A DNA stretch of 64,000 bases from Pezicula radicicola. Taxonomy: Eukaryota; Ascomycota; Leotiomycetes; Helotiales; Dermateaceae. Location of the stretch: assembly GCA_003008705.1 (NCBI GenBank), contig PDUO01000004.1:620001-684000 (forward strand), read 5' to 3'. The position numbers and the translations under genes were made by a program. The notes beneath the pieces are model-generated. The model was given only the letters and a program-made list of their open reading frames with translations. It had not been told where the DNA came from and made no database searches. Numbering within the stretch: the stretch's first letter is position 1; each line of letters opens with the position of its first letter. Of this stretch, positions 44,540 through 55,502 are shown piece after piece.

Positions 44540-46635
44540 ATGGCTTCCTCACGTCGTATATACTCGAGTGCTGACCAGAATAGAAGCCACAGCAGGAATT
44601 CTGGGAAAAGCGGTATCACACGTGTCCGCACAGGATGCTTTACTTGCCGAAAGCGCAAGAAGAAATGCGACGAGCAGCGTCCGGTATGCAACAACTGCCA
44701 AAAGGCTGGAATTATTTGCGATGGATTCCCACCACCCTCACATTGGGAACCCCGAGCGATGAGAAGCAGGTCTACTACTACCAGGACCGAGCCTGTGATG
44801 GCGAGTGGAAGCACCAATATCCCCCTAATCACGGATGCTTTGACTCAAGAAATACTGGCATTTACACAGGACGACTACACCAATATGATGGCCACAGGTC
44901 AGAGTTCAGACTCTGCGACTCAAGAGCATGATTATCTACTTGAGAATCAGTTCCAGGATGATCTAGACTTTCTAGACGGCCATACTGCAAGGGAGGATCC
45001 TCCCTCGCCCTTGTTATCAGAGCCTTTACAAACACAGAGTGTTACTACCCACCAGAACACACTTACCTCCGGTCATGAAGACCATCGAGAGCTTCTGTCA
45101 GTAGGACAATTGCAAGCCGCCCATAAAGATACGGAGCTCAATTACTCCGTTGCAAATCGTATTCCTAGAGAACTGCCGTTCTTGATAGCTGGAGTCGATA
45201 CCCCCGTTCATCAAAGATTGTTTTGTCACTTCACCCGGAATATGTCCCGTCTACTCACTCTGTCGAATGGCGACTCCAACCCCTTGAATTCGGTAGTAAT
45301 ACCATTTGCTTTGCAAGACAGAACAATGATGGACACCATTCTATGTCTGGCTGGCTCACATCTGCTCAAGTTGCAGAACGAAGAGCAGGATTTCGAGCTT
45401 CGGCAAGACGTATGTCAACTTCACGAAAGTGCGGTTCAAGCACAGTCATTCCGCATCAACATCTTCAATGATTGGTCGCATTCAGGATCCATATGTACTG
45501 TGAGGAGCCAGGATATTATGCTGGCAACTTCACTCCTGCTCTGTTTGTATGAAATCTGTGAGGGCAGTGGCAATGATGCGTGGCGAAATCACCTCAATGT
45601 AGCCCGGCAAATAATAAAGCACTCGTGCAGCGGAAGCCCTCAGGCAGGACCGCAACAACGATTATTGGAGTCCGTTTCAAATATTCAACCCGTCCCCATA
45701 AATCATCAGGTTAATATTAATAACTTAGGTCATACTCTATCAGCAAGCAGGAATTCTTATGTGGAGGAGACTCAGGCAAACTGTTCCTCCGACATAAACC
45801 CATTTCTGCTCGAGTTCTTTATATACCATGATTCTCTTGCAAGCGTCACCGTGCGATCTCTTCCTTTTACTCAGCCACTCGAACGTACCATTATGAATCT
45901 CCCCGAGGGGGATTCGTATGTTATCGGCCCCCAAGATGGCCTAATCGATTTTATCTCCCGTATATCTGCACTCCGAACACAAGCTGACATGAGCCCATAC
46001 CACCCAGACGGTGATGTCGTTTGCAAAGCATTATTTATCTGGGAAGACCTGGCTCGGTGGCATCCTAGGCCGTCGGTAGCGGGAGAACGACAACTCATAG
46101 CCGAGTTCTATCAATGGGCGTTGTTCATCTGGCTATTCTCGGTCGTTTACCCAGAAGGTAAAGCGGACAAGAAGGTCCAACAAGCTTTACATCGTGTCCT
46201 GGATGGTATGAACAGTATCAAACCGGGTGCGGGTGTTATGTCATGTTTGCTATTCCCCTTATTCGTTATTGGCTCGGCCGCGATCGAGAAGGAGGACAGG
46301 GCAGCTATTTCTGCGCATTTTCGGACTTTGAGAGCATGGAGTGCCCTGGGAAATAGTTCGTAGACCAGTTTATTTTTGTTCTATTGTTGCTTGTCTCGGG
46401 TGCTACAACATTTCTCGAGATTTCCATGCGCCCGAGACATGCCTCGCTACTTATAAATCATGTCTCAGTTCTCCTAAAGCCTAAAGGAAGCACTGCTAAT
46501 ACAAGGTCCTGAATAGTTTCCTTAACATTTGATATTATCGAGAAGATGTGGTATGATCACGACCTTGGAGTGCCAGGATCTTGGGACTGGGTCAAGCAGT
46601 TGGAGACACATGGTGTGAGTGTGTTAGTGGGGTAG
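44540..46635 (+). CDS. Zn2Cys6 transcription factor with Fungal_trans_2-type domain
   Basis: Two exons (44540-46355, 46517-46635) give 644 residues. The DNA-binding cluster has Cys33, 36, 43, 50, 53 and 60 (CFTCRKRKKKC ... CNNC ... C), the classic binuclear zinc fold. After a disordered linker, residues about 205-640 form the helical middle-homology region (VHQRLFCHFTRNMSRLL, DTILCLAGSHL, DIMLATSLLLCLYEICEG). Reading the first frame to its own stop would give 607 residues ending just after WSALGN. The proposed 161-nt intron (GTTCGT donor, CTAAT branch, GAATAG acceptor) restores the expected tail IIEKMWYDHD ... SWDWVKQLE. The donor is weak and a hairpin lies inside the intron. The gene is a likely regulator of its neighbours. 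Confidence 0.85.
46392..46439 (+). repeat. Hairpin inside the regulator intron
   Basis: TGTCTCGGGTGC pairs with GCGCCCGAGACA as a 12-bp stem with one G-U, around a 24-nt loop that itself contains TCTCGAGA. It lies 36 nt after the donor of the intron at 46356-46516. Confidence 0.75.
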
Positions 46636-46865
46636 AACTGCAGGCACACCCGCGGATGCTGCCAGCGTCTAGCCAGCAGTATTCAGGATAACGCTTCCAC
46701 TTTGGGGCATCACATAATCCCATCCTCTTTACACCCCACCACTGTGCCTATATTCTTATCTAGTCAAAGTGGGGTTTTTCTATAGGTCTCTAAATAGAGA
46801 ACTTTACTCAAGAGGCGATGTTTCCTTCAATAAGCTTGCCAAACTACTACGGAACTAGTATCACA

Positions 46866-48199
46866 ATGACAGCAGAAGTTCCAGCTCAGTTCACTGGTAA
46901 GTTGTTCCCGTGATATTAGGCACTTATCAGCCATACTGACGATTACTCTTCAAGGCTACGGTGCTACTTCCCCTGAAACCTGGAAAGATTTGAAACCTGT
47001 ATGCTAGCCAGAGCGACGTATTACACTCGTTATCTAACAAGTCTAGTTGACATTTGACCCTAAACCGTTCGAAGAGTATGACATTGATATTAAGATCGAT
47101 TTCTGTGGTATCTGTGGAAGTGATTTGCACACGCTTCGCAGTGGATGGGTACGCATCAGGCCAACATATTTTCAGCAAATTACTAAATGAAGGTCTTCTT
47201 AGGGACCAACGATGTATCCAGTAGTTGTCGGGCACGAAATCGTTGGCAAGGTTGTAAGGGTTGGCGCTAAGGTCACTGAGTTCAAAGCCGGTGATGTTGT
47301 AGGGGTCGGCGCAAATGCCTGGAGTTGTGGCAATTGTAGCGCTTGTAGTAGAGACTTGGAACAGTATTGCGTAAGTCTCTATTTCTGTGCATGGAAATAG
47401 GCGGTTCATGGTACTGACTGAGATATCGTGTAGCCTGACCTTGTGGAAACTTATAATTTCAAGTACAAGGATGGGTCGAGAAGTTGGGGTGGTTACGCGG
47501 ATTATGCACGAGTCAATGAGAGGTGATACTAAAGCTGTAAAAGAAGAACGGGCCGGGTTAACTTTCTTCAGATTTGTCTTTGCAGTTCCAGAAACTCTTG
47601 AGCCAGCTATCGTTGCACCGATGTTGTGTGCCGGATTGACTGTTTACTCTCCTCTTGCGTGTGCCGGAGTTGGTCCTAAAAGCAGAGTTGGCGTCGTGGG
47701 TCTTGGTGGGCTCGGCCATTTTGCAGTCATGCTCGCCGCGGCCATGGGAGCTGAAGTAACCGTGATTTCGCACAGCGCCAGCAAGAAGGAAGACGCGCTC
47801 AAAATGGGCGCCAAGACCTTCGTCGAAAGCAAAGAAAGCGGATGGGCTCGTCCACTAAGCCGCACTCTTGATCTTATTATCTGCACCACGTTCCAAAAAG
47901 ACATGCCTATTGCTGACTACATCTCATTGCTAGATGTTGGTGGTACGCTTGTGTATGTTGGGATCCCAGAAAGCACACTGCCAACTATCCCTCCGGGATT
48001 GATGATTGGCAATAATTCTGCATTGCGTGGTTCAAATACGGGTAGCAAGAAGGAGGTGGTGAAGATGTTGGAGTTAGTTACAAAAGCTGACATCAAGAGT
48101 TGGATTGAGATTATGCCGATGTCAAAGTGTGTTGAGGCTATTGAGAAGGTGGACAGGGGTGACCAGCGCTATAGAGTTGTTCTTGAGGCAGGCAAATAG
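46866..48199 (+). CDS. Zinc-containing alcohol dehydrogenase, NADP-type (ADH6/cinnamyl alcohol dehydrogenase-like)
   Basis: Six exons (46866-46896, 46955-46998, 47047-47148, 47203-47370, 47434-47522, 47572-48199). The introns are 58, 48, 54, 63 and 49 nt, and the product has 353 residues. Catalytic zinc ligands are Cys45 (DFCGICGSD) and His70/Glu71 (VVGHEIVG). The structural zinc site has Cys101, 104, 107 and 115 (SCGNCSACSRDLEQYC). The Rossmann motif is GVVGLGGLGHFAVMLA, followed by SHSASKKEDA, whose Ser/Lys pattern suits NADP(H) rather than NAD(H). Members reduce or oxidise alcohols and aldehydes, including aromatic ones. It starts 230 bp after the Zn2Cys6 gene and in the same direction, which suggests a functional link (inference). 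Substrate unknown. Confidence 0.94.
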
Positions 48200-50973
48200 A
48201 CCAGTAGATTTGTATATCTTAACAAAATCATATATGCTGTAGTGATATTGCGCAGTATGGTGACAATTTGAGACTTGACGACGATGGCTCTCAAACGCAC
48301 GGTATTACGAGGTTGAATTCAAGGTTTAGCTGTTTTAGGTGAAGGGTTGATATGGAGTTGGGGAGTGGTTGGTGGTATACAGAATGGAATAAGAAATTTG
48401 CTTATTGAAAGATGTAGTCTGGCGTAGTGGAGTTGGGGGAATCTAACCAACTTACCTTGCAAATAAATAATGTTGCCAGGGCTCGACAATTGACTGCCTT
48501 TTTGCTTCTTTTTTTATTTCATTTTTATTTTCAGAGCCCGCTCAGGTTCTCTCTTTAAATTTTTAATCATCACTTTTGACATACGAAGTAGGTGTTCTGT
48601 ATTTCTTTTCAGATTGGGTAGGTAGCTGATTGATAGAGTTCTTTTTTGGAGGCAATATGGACTTCTTTTGCTTAGCGGGCTTGGTAATTGGATTGAGAAA
48701 AAAGCAGCAGGCTGTGTCTAAATCAATGTTCATCTACAGCGGTAGTTACATCAATTCTTGAAGGTCCGTCGCTTCGAAGCGAATCCAATTCTCAACGGGA
48801 GAGAGTGTTTGCTCGCAATGCAAACGATGTCCACCGAGCAAACCTATTCCACTTTCGGCTAGTGGACATCTATGCACAGACCACCACAAACGGCTATATA
48901 AAGTCGCACTCCTCCCCAAATCTTCCTCTTCTTTTTCTTTCCTCTTTAGCTCTCTTTGCCTATTGGCTTAGATCAAGTGTAGTATCTGTTCTTTTCAGTT
49001 TAATCTCTGAAATGTTCCTAAGGGAACAATCAATGATTATACTTATTTTTGTTCGTCGGGCTCGGTCCTCTGTGCTTGCGCATGATCGTGGCCCACTGTG
49101 TCTCTGGTATTACACTGCCTCCAGATGACGCGACTCAAACCTCTTTTCATTGCTACTTTTGGCTTGCCCAAGGGTGTGAAGAAGAGATTTTGCTGTGTGG
49201 GATATCGCTGTTGCTGGCTGTGCTTGTACAGTTGAGATGATGGCTTAGAGACTGGTGTGGTGGAAGGTGAGACGCAGTGCTATGGATGTCGCTGCGCTCG
49301 TCACTATTTATTGGCACACTCGAGAGAAGTAGAATGGCAAGAGCCAGAGACTGCACCTTCGGGCCCTTCAGCTTTAGGAGATGGTAGGCACCGGTGGCAT
49401 TTCGAGGAAGCAATAAAGTATGGAGTACTGCAACGCCATCATCTTCGAAGTGTATCCTCATGATTTCAACATTACTTGGCAAGCTTTGGAACAGCATCAA
49501 CCTCAAGCCATCAGAGGACCTCAGTCGCTGCAGCATGATTCGCCACACCATGATATCTCCAGCTTCCCTTTCAAGTTACAAAGCCCTAGTCATGATCACT
49601 TCGTCGGTAGGAAATGCTAATCCGCTGCAATCCTCGGATTCACGCAGCTCCAGGAGCCGGCATACAACTCCGAAACCATCGAATGCCCTCCGGCAAGCTC
49701 TGGAGCTGTATGCACATGGCCTCGACATCGAACATAGGCATTGAGTTTCGGGAATGCTGGCAGCTTCGATAAGACCAGTCTAGTGTTGGGATAGTTCTCA
49801 ACACCTTTTCAGTCTGGCGAAATCAAAGCAGGTCTTACATCTACGCTCCACCGCAAGCTACTCAGAGAGGCAGAGGAATCAAACAGGTCTTGCCGACGGA
49901 TACATTAAGGAAATCTAACACAATCAACTTGGAAGGAGCCATAACAGACACTACGCCTTGTGAATACCTTGGTCACATCGCTCGGGCGAAATCTCTCAAT
50001 TTGATCCACACATACAACCATCTCAATCTCAGACCAAGAACCGTCTCACGTTTACAAATCCTGTAAAGCGACCTGTCCACCAGTCCTTTATCCTATTCCC
50101 AATTTCACACTCTGTCTCTTATCCGACAAACAACACAACACAACCAACCTCCAATCAACGTCCCAAAAGAGTACAACATTGAGACAAAGTTCCAATTTCT
50201 CAACAAAGTTGTGTTTCTTTGCTAACATTGTTCATCTGGGCACCGATATCTTCAATGTCATGGTCGATAATATCCTACCAACATCCGAAGGAATTAAATT
50301 AAACTCTCCTTTATCCAGTTCTCGTTCTAGCACAAGCACTGATATTAAGTAAGCTAAGTTCGAAGTTATAGAAATAATCTAATGTTTTCACCGTCAGTTC
50401 CATAGCTACAAAGCAGATAATACCTTGTACCTAAGCTGCCCTTGCGAACACTAGGGATACAGGAAGAAAATTACAGTACTGTGATTATAATGAAAGTACT
50501 ATTCTGGTCATAGATGAACACAATTTTATCTATGTAGGGCCGTCTCTGACTACTTCGGTATCGGCGCTTTCTTAACTACTTGCATAAACTGACGGTGTAC
50601 TATGAGAAATGCACAGTCCAAATGACTGGATTGCATTCAGTAGGATAGATATGCACACACAAAATCAATCGGACTCTGATTGAACTGATCTTGATCCTAC
50701 AGGGAGTGAAAATGTCATCTAGCTTAGAATAACTAAGAACATAGGGTTCAAACTCCTTCTTAAATCGATCCTAAGTAGCCAAAGGGTACATGGTTGACTC
50801 ATCGAACCAGTTTTTCGAGCTACCGTATGATTAACTTGTTTGAATAATCAGAGTCGTCGAGTTGATTTGAGCCGCTAAAATGTTCTAGGCGTTATATCAA
50901 AAGTGGACAGACAGTGCAGCTTATATACCTACTTTAGCTATCCAAGGCGACTTCTCTTCCTCACCAACAGCAG
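48200..50973. other. 2.8 kb without a supported gene
   Basis: Several overlapping open frames near 49150-49750 on both strands lack recognisable domains or convincing exon structure. A/C-rich sequence occurs near 50100-50170. No repeat of note was found. Confidence 0.45.
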
Positions 50974-51222
50974 ATGACTTACCACGCAGTTCTACTGCTT
51001 CCCTCTCACTCCCGAAACACCATATCTAAGACTGTTGCTGCACTTGTTGCCAGGTTTGAGAACCACCAGTCCATCATAAACAAGAGAGGACAGGGCCCAA
51101 TTCTCCCCCAAAACCAAGAGAAGAGAATTTCGCTGATAGAAAGTTCATGGACCTGTTATCGTTGTATTTCGTGTTGTCATTTTGCAGACGCTAGGTTTAA
51201 AGGACATAATATAGTCGCTTAA
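50974..51222 (+). CDS. Orphan small protein or fragment, related to the frame at 17920
   Basis: An open frame of 82 residues. Its first 48 residues (MTYHAVLLLPSHSRN, VARFENHQ, RGQGPILPQ) match those of the protein at 17920 at roughly 40 percent identity, with third-position differences, so the shared part has been under protein-level constraint. After about 51120 the similarity ends and the sequence turns AT-rich, so this may be a truncated relic or may lack its second exon. The 5' flanks are not similar. No family is recognised. Confidence 0.35.
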   Translation: MTYHAVLLLPSHSRNTISKTVAALVARFENHQSIINKRGQGPILPQNQEKRISLIESSWTCYRCISCCHFADARFKGHNIVA

Positions 51223-52161
51223 GATAAACAAAAAGGTCGGGTTTGTAAGTCCAAGACTTCTGAAAGTACTTAAGAAGTCTTATAAGCTAAAACTAATTGC
51301 TTAACGGTGTTCGTTCAGAGTTTTGGCATAAGCCCCGAATTGTCTTTCTTAGCTCTTTATCTTGGCGACTGATTTATTTTAAGCGATTGAATTGTTCAGA
51401 GTGACTACGTTATCTCAAGCGACTAAAGATAGCAACATCTAGGTAAGGCTAATAGAAACGATCAGACCTAGAGACGAGTATCACTAAGGCTGATAACGTT
51501 AGCTCACCTGCCCCTGATCTGGACACACTACTTTTATATTATCCTAAGCGACTGAATTATCTTAAGTGACATATCAGTCTAAGCTTTTCTAACCTATTTA
51601 AGACATAGGTGCCTAGCTTGATCCTTGGTCCCAACCTATTTTCTCCGGTGGTCGCTTAATTTACTTATCATTTAATCCCTTGTTGTCACAGTGTATTTTC
51701 TTAAAAGTCTTCCTTACATATTGTTAATTGAGTATAGCCTACCTAGAGGAAAGGAATTACAAAGAGTAATAAATGATTTTTGAGAGTGGAGAGCCCTTGT
51801 TGCTGACAATCTGGCTAGTTCTAGAGCCTTGCGTTCTTGAAATAAGGATATCTTAATGTGCTTCGAGTCTGGGAGAACGCTACCCTTTGGGCTTTCGTAC
51901 TTCTTTGGGTAAATGTCAGCGGTGTTCAAATGAAGTCGAAAGTTATTCCATCAACGGTTCCCTTGTCTGAGGTAGGTTTTGCAGCTAGGATAGTGTTGTT
52001 TGCTTTGCTTCTTTTAAGAAAGAGACCACCATAGTTGACATTAGCTAGATCTCTGGTAAGGGCATTTGTGTGTGCAAGGCAAGGGCTTTCAGTGCGTCTC
52101 AACCGTTAGTTAATTCTATGGATCTTCTCTCTACGCTCTACTATCTGCATTCTGTATCTGT
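51223..52161. other. AT-rich stretch behind the orphan frame
   Basis: AT-rich and stop-dense, with loosely repeated TAAGCGACT-like words (about 51200-51560). No gene is seen. Confidence 0.45.
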
Positions 52162-53740
52162 TTATCTTCCACTCAACAAAGGCTCCTCTTCACCACCGGC
52201 CTCCTTCTTTGTCGGCATCCTCAAAAACTTTCCCCCATCAACCTTCCCAACACTCCAACTATTATCCTCGGCCGCACTGTCAAAGAACTCTTGGTTTTCT
52301 TCGAAGCTCCTGCCCCCACTCTCAAGTGTATACTTCCAAGTCCACCACCCAGCAAACGTATTTGTCGCTGCAAAAACCAAGAAGAGCCAATATTGAAGAT
52401 TGTTGAACCCGATTGGTGTAAGGAGTGTTACCGCAAAGTTGGCTAGACCCCAAATGATGACTGAGATGGCACTGCCTTGGGCGCGGGCAGTGCCGGGGTA
52501 GATTTCTGTAGGAATCAGCCATACAGTTGCGAGCCAGCCGATGCCGAAAATCGCTGTTGCTAGGTAGAGGACAACGCTACCAGGAATTTCGACTACTAGG
52601 TCTGGGATAGCGGGGAATTCTTGAGCGAGGCCTCCAAATATTGTAAGGAGGGCAAAGGATGCCGCTAGCCCTATGGCGCCCCATACCATGAGCTTGCGAC
52701 GACCGAGGACGTCGATAGACATCCAGGCTAGTGTCATCATCAGGAAGTAAAAAATGCGGCCCGGACCCCAAAGCCAAGGAGTTCAAAAATCTGGGGACCA
52801 TAGACTGAGACAGCTCCATAGCCTGTGAGCGCTTGGTTGACTTGGCCCATTATTGTGACCATTGTTGGATGGAATTGCGACCCTCCAGGAGTTAACATGT
52901 CTTTATAACCAACCTTCTCGTCACTCTCTTCCTGCTGAGCCTTGTCAAGATTCTCAAACTGTGATTTGGCTTTTTCCTTTCCATGAATTGATACTAGTGC
53001 CTTATGGGCATCGTCTTTCCGGTCTTTACTCATAAACCACCTTGGAGTCTCCGGCAGATAACTGATGATGGACATCAAAAGGACGGGGAAGATCTGCATG
53101 ATAACTATTGGGAGTCTCCAGGCCCATTGACTGTCTTTCCCGAGTCCAATGGTTACGCCGAGGTTGATTGAAAAGGCTATAAGGAGACCAAATATATTCA
53201 TCTGGAACTCTTGTGCGAGCGCTCTTCCTCGGGCTCCATCTGATGCCAGTTCGCTACTGTAGACCGGAATAACAGCATCGATGCCACCAACTCCCAGTCC
53301 CATAACGACACGTCCAATCAACATACAAATGATAGCTCCTCCATTCCACGAGGAGGATCCTTTCATACTTAGACCTGAAACGAACATCAAAACATTGCCT
53401 AAAGACGTCGTTGCTAAACACGTGAAGATGGATGGTTTCCGACCCTCTCTGTCTGCTAACCATGATGCAATCACAGAGCCGAGAGCGCAGCCAAGGTAGT
53501 ACACTGAAACGATTATACCGACAATTGGTGAGGATTCAGCAATATTCATCGTCTTCAGGTACGACCGATTAGTATTGATGAGAGACATCATTCCTGCAAA
53601 TTCATTAGCTACCGACTTTTCTGCTTGGCGTCTAAGATGGTACCTTGATCGTAGCCATAAAGGGCAATTGCAGTGCTGGAGAACGCCACGATCTCATGTT
53701 TCTTGGAGATCAAGGGGAATAGGGAGGTGTCATCCTTCAT
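52162..53740 (-). pseudogene. MFS sugar transporter with an interrupted frame
   Basis: Exon 1 is 53740-53644. A 50-nt intron (branch GCTAATG, acceptor TTTGCAG) leads to exon 2 from 53593. The protein is a sugar porter: LYGYDQGMMSL at the splice, LADREGRKP, IGRVVMGLGVGGIDAVIPVY and YLPETPRWF. Near 52745 the frame after FELLGFGVRAA hits TGA, while the expected continuation (MMTLAWMSIDVLGRRK) is in another frame to 52162. About a dozen residues normally found at this point (a loop and part of a helix) are missing, so a small deletion with frameshift is more likely than an intron. A sequencing error is possible. If genuine, the transporter is truncated after about its seventh helix. Confidence 0.8.
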
Positions 53741-54277
53741 ATCGCAATTGAGATTTGCCGGTATCCAATGATTGTGAGAATGAGAATGAGAATGACAACA
53801 AAAACAACAAGTCGGTGGTCAGTAGACCTTGTCTTCTGTCTGGATTGAGGAGAGGGGAATAATACAGAACGTACAGAATATACAAGGCCTTTCTATTTGT
53901 TGCGCAGTGTAAGAATGAGCTTGGAGATACCAGAGTGCAGAATTTGGCTTGTATGTATGGGGGGGAAGGCACTGAAGCGCGATGACATCAATCAAGCCTT
54001 GGTTGGTCTGTCTGGACTGCACTGGAATGGACAGATAGATACTCAGCACCGCTCAGTGCATTTCTCGACACCGCTCAATAACCATGATGCCGACTCCCAG
54101 TTCGTATATCCACGATATGATCACATTGATGTATTCTGTTGCGCTTGGGACGAATGAGACGTTGTCGCCGACCTCCAGAGCCGAATCAAAGCTGGCAACC
54201 AAAAGAGGCGAAGCGACCAGGGTATTCTGCCCCTCGGCACCCCGTCATCAACTGAGCATCATGAAGCTTCAACAATA
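53741..54277. promoter_or_regulatory. Divergent spacer between transporter and next gene
   Basis: A 537-bp spacer. No specific motif is recognised apart from the short TGAGAA repeat. Confidence 0.4.
53775..53795. repeat. (TGAGAA)n short microsatellite
   Basis: Three and a half tandem units, about 35 bp upstream of the transporter start codon. Confidence 0.85.
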
Positions 54278-55502
54278 ATGTCTCCTCCGGTGGTAAGCTA
54301 CATTTCTTACTTACTTGCTTTTGGCACAGGCCGGACTCTGATCGCAATGCCAACAGACACCTTCTCCACATCGCTTCATCGTCAAGAAGCAAGCTCCACC
54401 ACGAAAAACTCCTCTCGTTCAACAAGAAACGCCTCAGCGTCCCAGTACACAACGCGTCAATGCTACCCCACGTGCAAGCCAATTCAATGTTGCTGCTCCC
54501 CGTCCAAGTCAATTGAATGCCACTCAACATCCACGTTCAAGCGCACCGCAATTTAATGCTACCCCACGATTCAACTTCTCCTCAACCCCAAGACCTACTG
54601 CATCGCAGAATCCGCCTGTCTCTACCCCGGCTTCTGCGCGCTTCGTGACTCCAGCCAGACCCATTTCAAAGCTCGAAGATGTCGTTGATTGTTCCCCAGA
54701 CGATCCTTCACAAGATATATACGAATCAATTGAGACAGGCACTCAAAGTGAAGATCTAGAATATGATTCTGCAGACGATGATGGATTCGAAATAGATGCC
54801 CGCAGTCCGAAACGTCGACGACTTACCTCATCCCCTTTACCAACAGAAGTCGTCAACAACGAAGAGTACGACGATGGTTTGGAAACCTCCCCTCTCCCAA
54901 TACTATCATCACCCCAAGCGTCCCGTCGTCAAATAACAACGACGGCTCCTCGGTTCCTTATATCCACTCCATTACCGCCGTCGACTCCTCAGCAAGACTC
55001 TGCACAGCCCACCTTCCTCAAACCTCCACGATTTCGTCCACCCGACCCCTCTTCACAATCACAAGCCACAGACCCTTTACCAGAACAATTCTCTCCACAT
55101 CGTCGAGGGCAAATATATTTACCTGGGGGCTTGGCTGCAGAAGTCCGGGATTGGCTCATGAACATTGAGTCTACCGTTTCTGCAGCGGATGGCCAGAAGA
55201 AAAGGGTTGATCAATGGTCTGTGAAACTCGTAGTTGATGAGGTGAGCGGTGGTACAAGAGCTGGAATGACGTTAGTGAGAGGGCGACAGCTTCACGCCGG
55301 TGACGACGGGGCGTGGATTCTCGATAATCTAGGCGTTGTCAGAGTTGCTTTGGCGGGCGAGGGAGCTGGCACAGGGCTACAGAAAGGAAAGAAAGCGGAA
55401 TTGGGGAAATTAGTGGGTATCAAGGGACCACTTTGGGAGATTATGGTCGAGGGAGAGAAATGGAGCATTGGTGTAGACTGGAAAGTCCTTGATGATTTAT
55501 GA
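54278..55502 (+). CDS. Conserved fungal protein with disordered N-terminus
   Basis: I propose two exons (54278-54292 and 54357-55502) with a 64-nt intron (GTAAGC donor, CAACAG acceptor), giving 386 residues. The start MSPPV joins TPSPHRFIVKK without a stop. The N-terminal half is Pro/Ser/Gln/Asn-rich with loosely repeated NATPR and SQFN or SAPQFN units. A basic KRRRL patch (residues about 155-160) could be a nuclear signal. The C-terminal 130 residues look folded and beta-rich (QIYLPGGLAAEVRDWLMNIE, VDQWSVKLVVDEV, GVVRVALAGEG, GPLWEIMVEGEKWSIGVDW) and begin after about residue 250. I do not recognise the family. An alternative start at an in-frame TTG is unlikely. Confidence 0.65.

Noticed and set aside
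49153..49744. Overlapping open frames on both strands
   Set aside because: The reading is ambiguous between strands, with no domain and no exon signals. Possibly a decayed gene, but not supportable.
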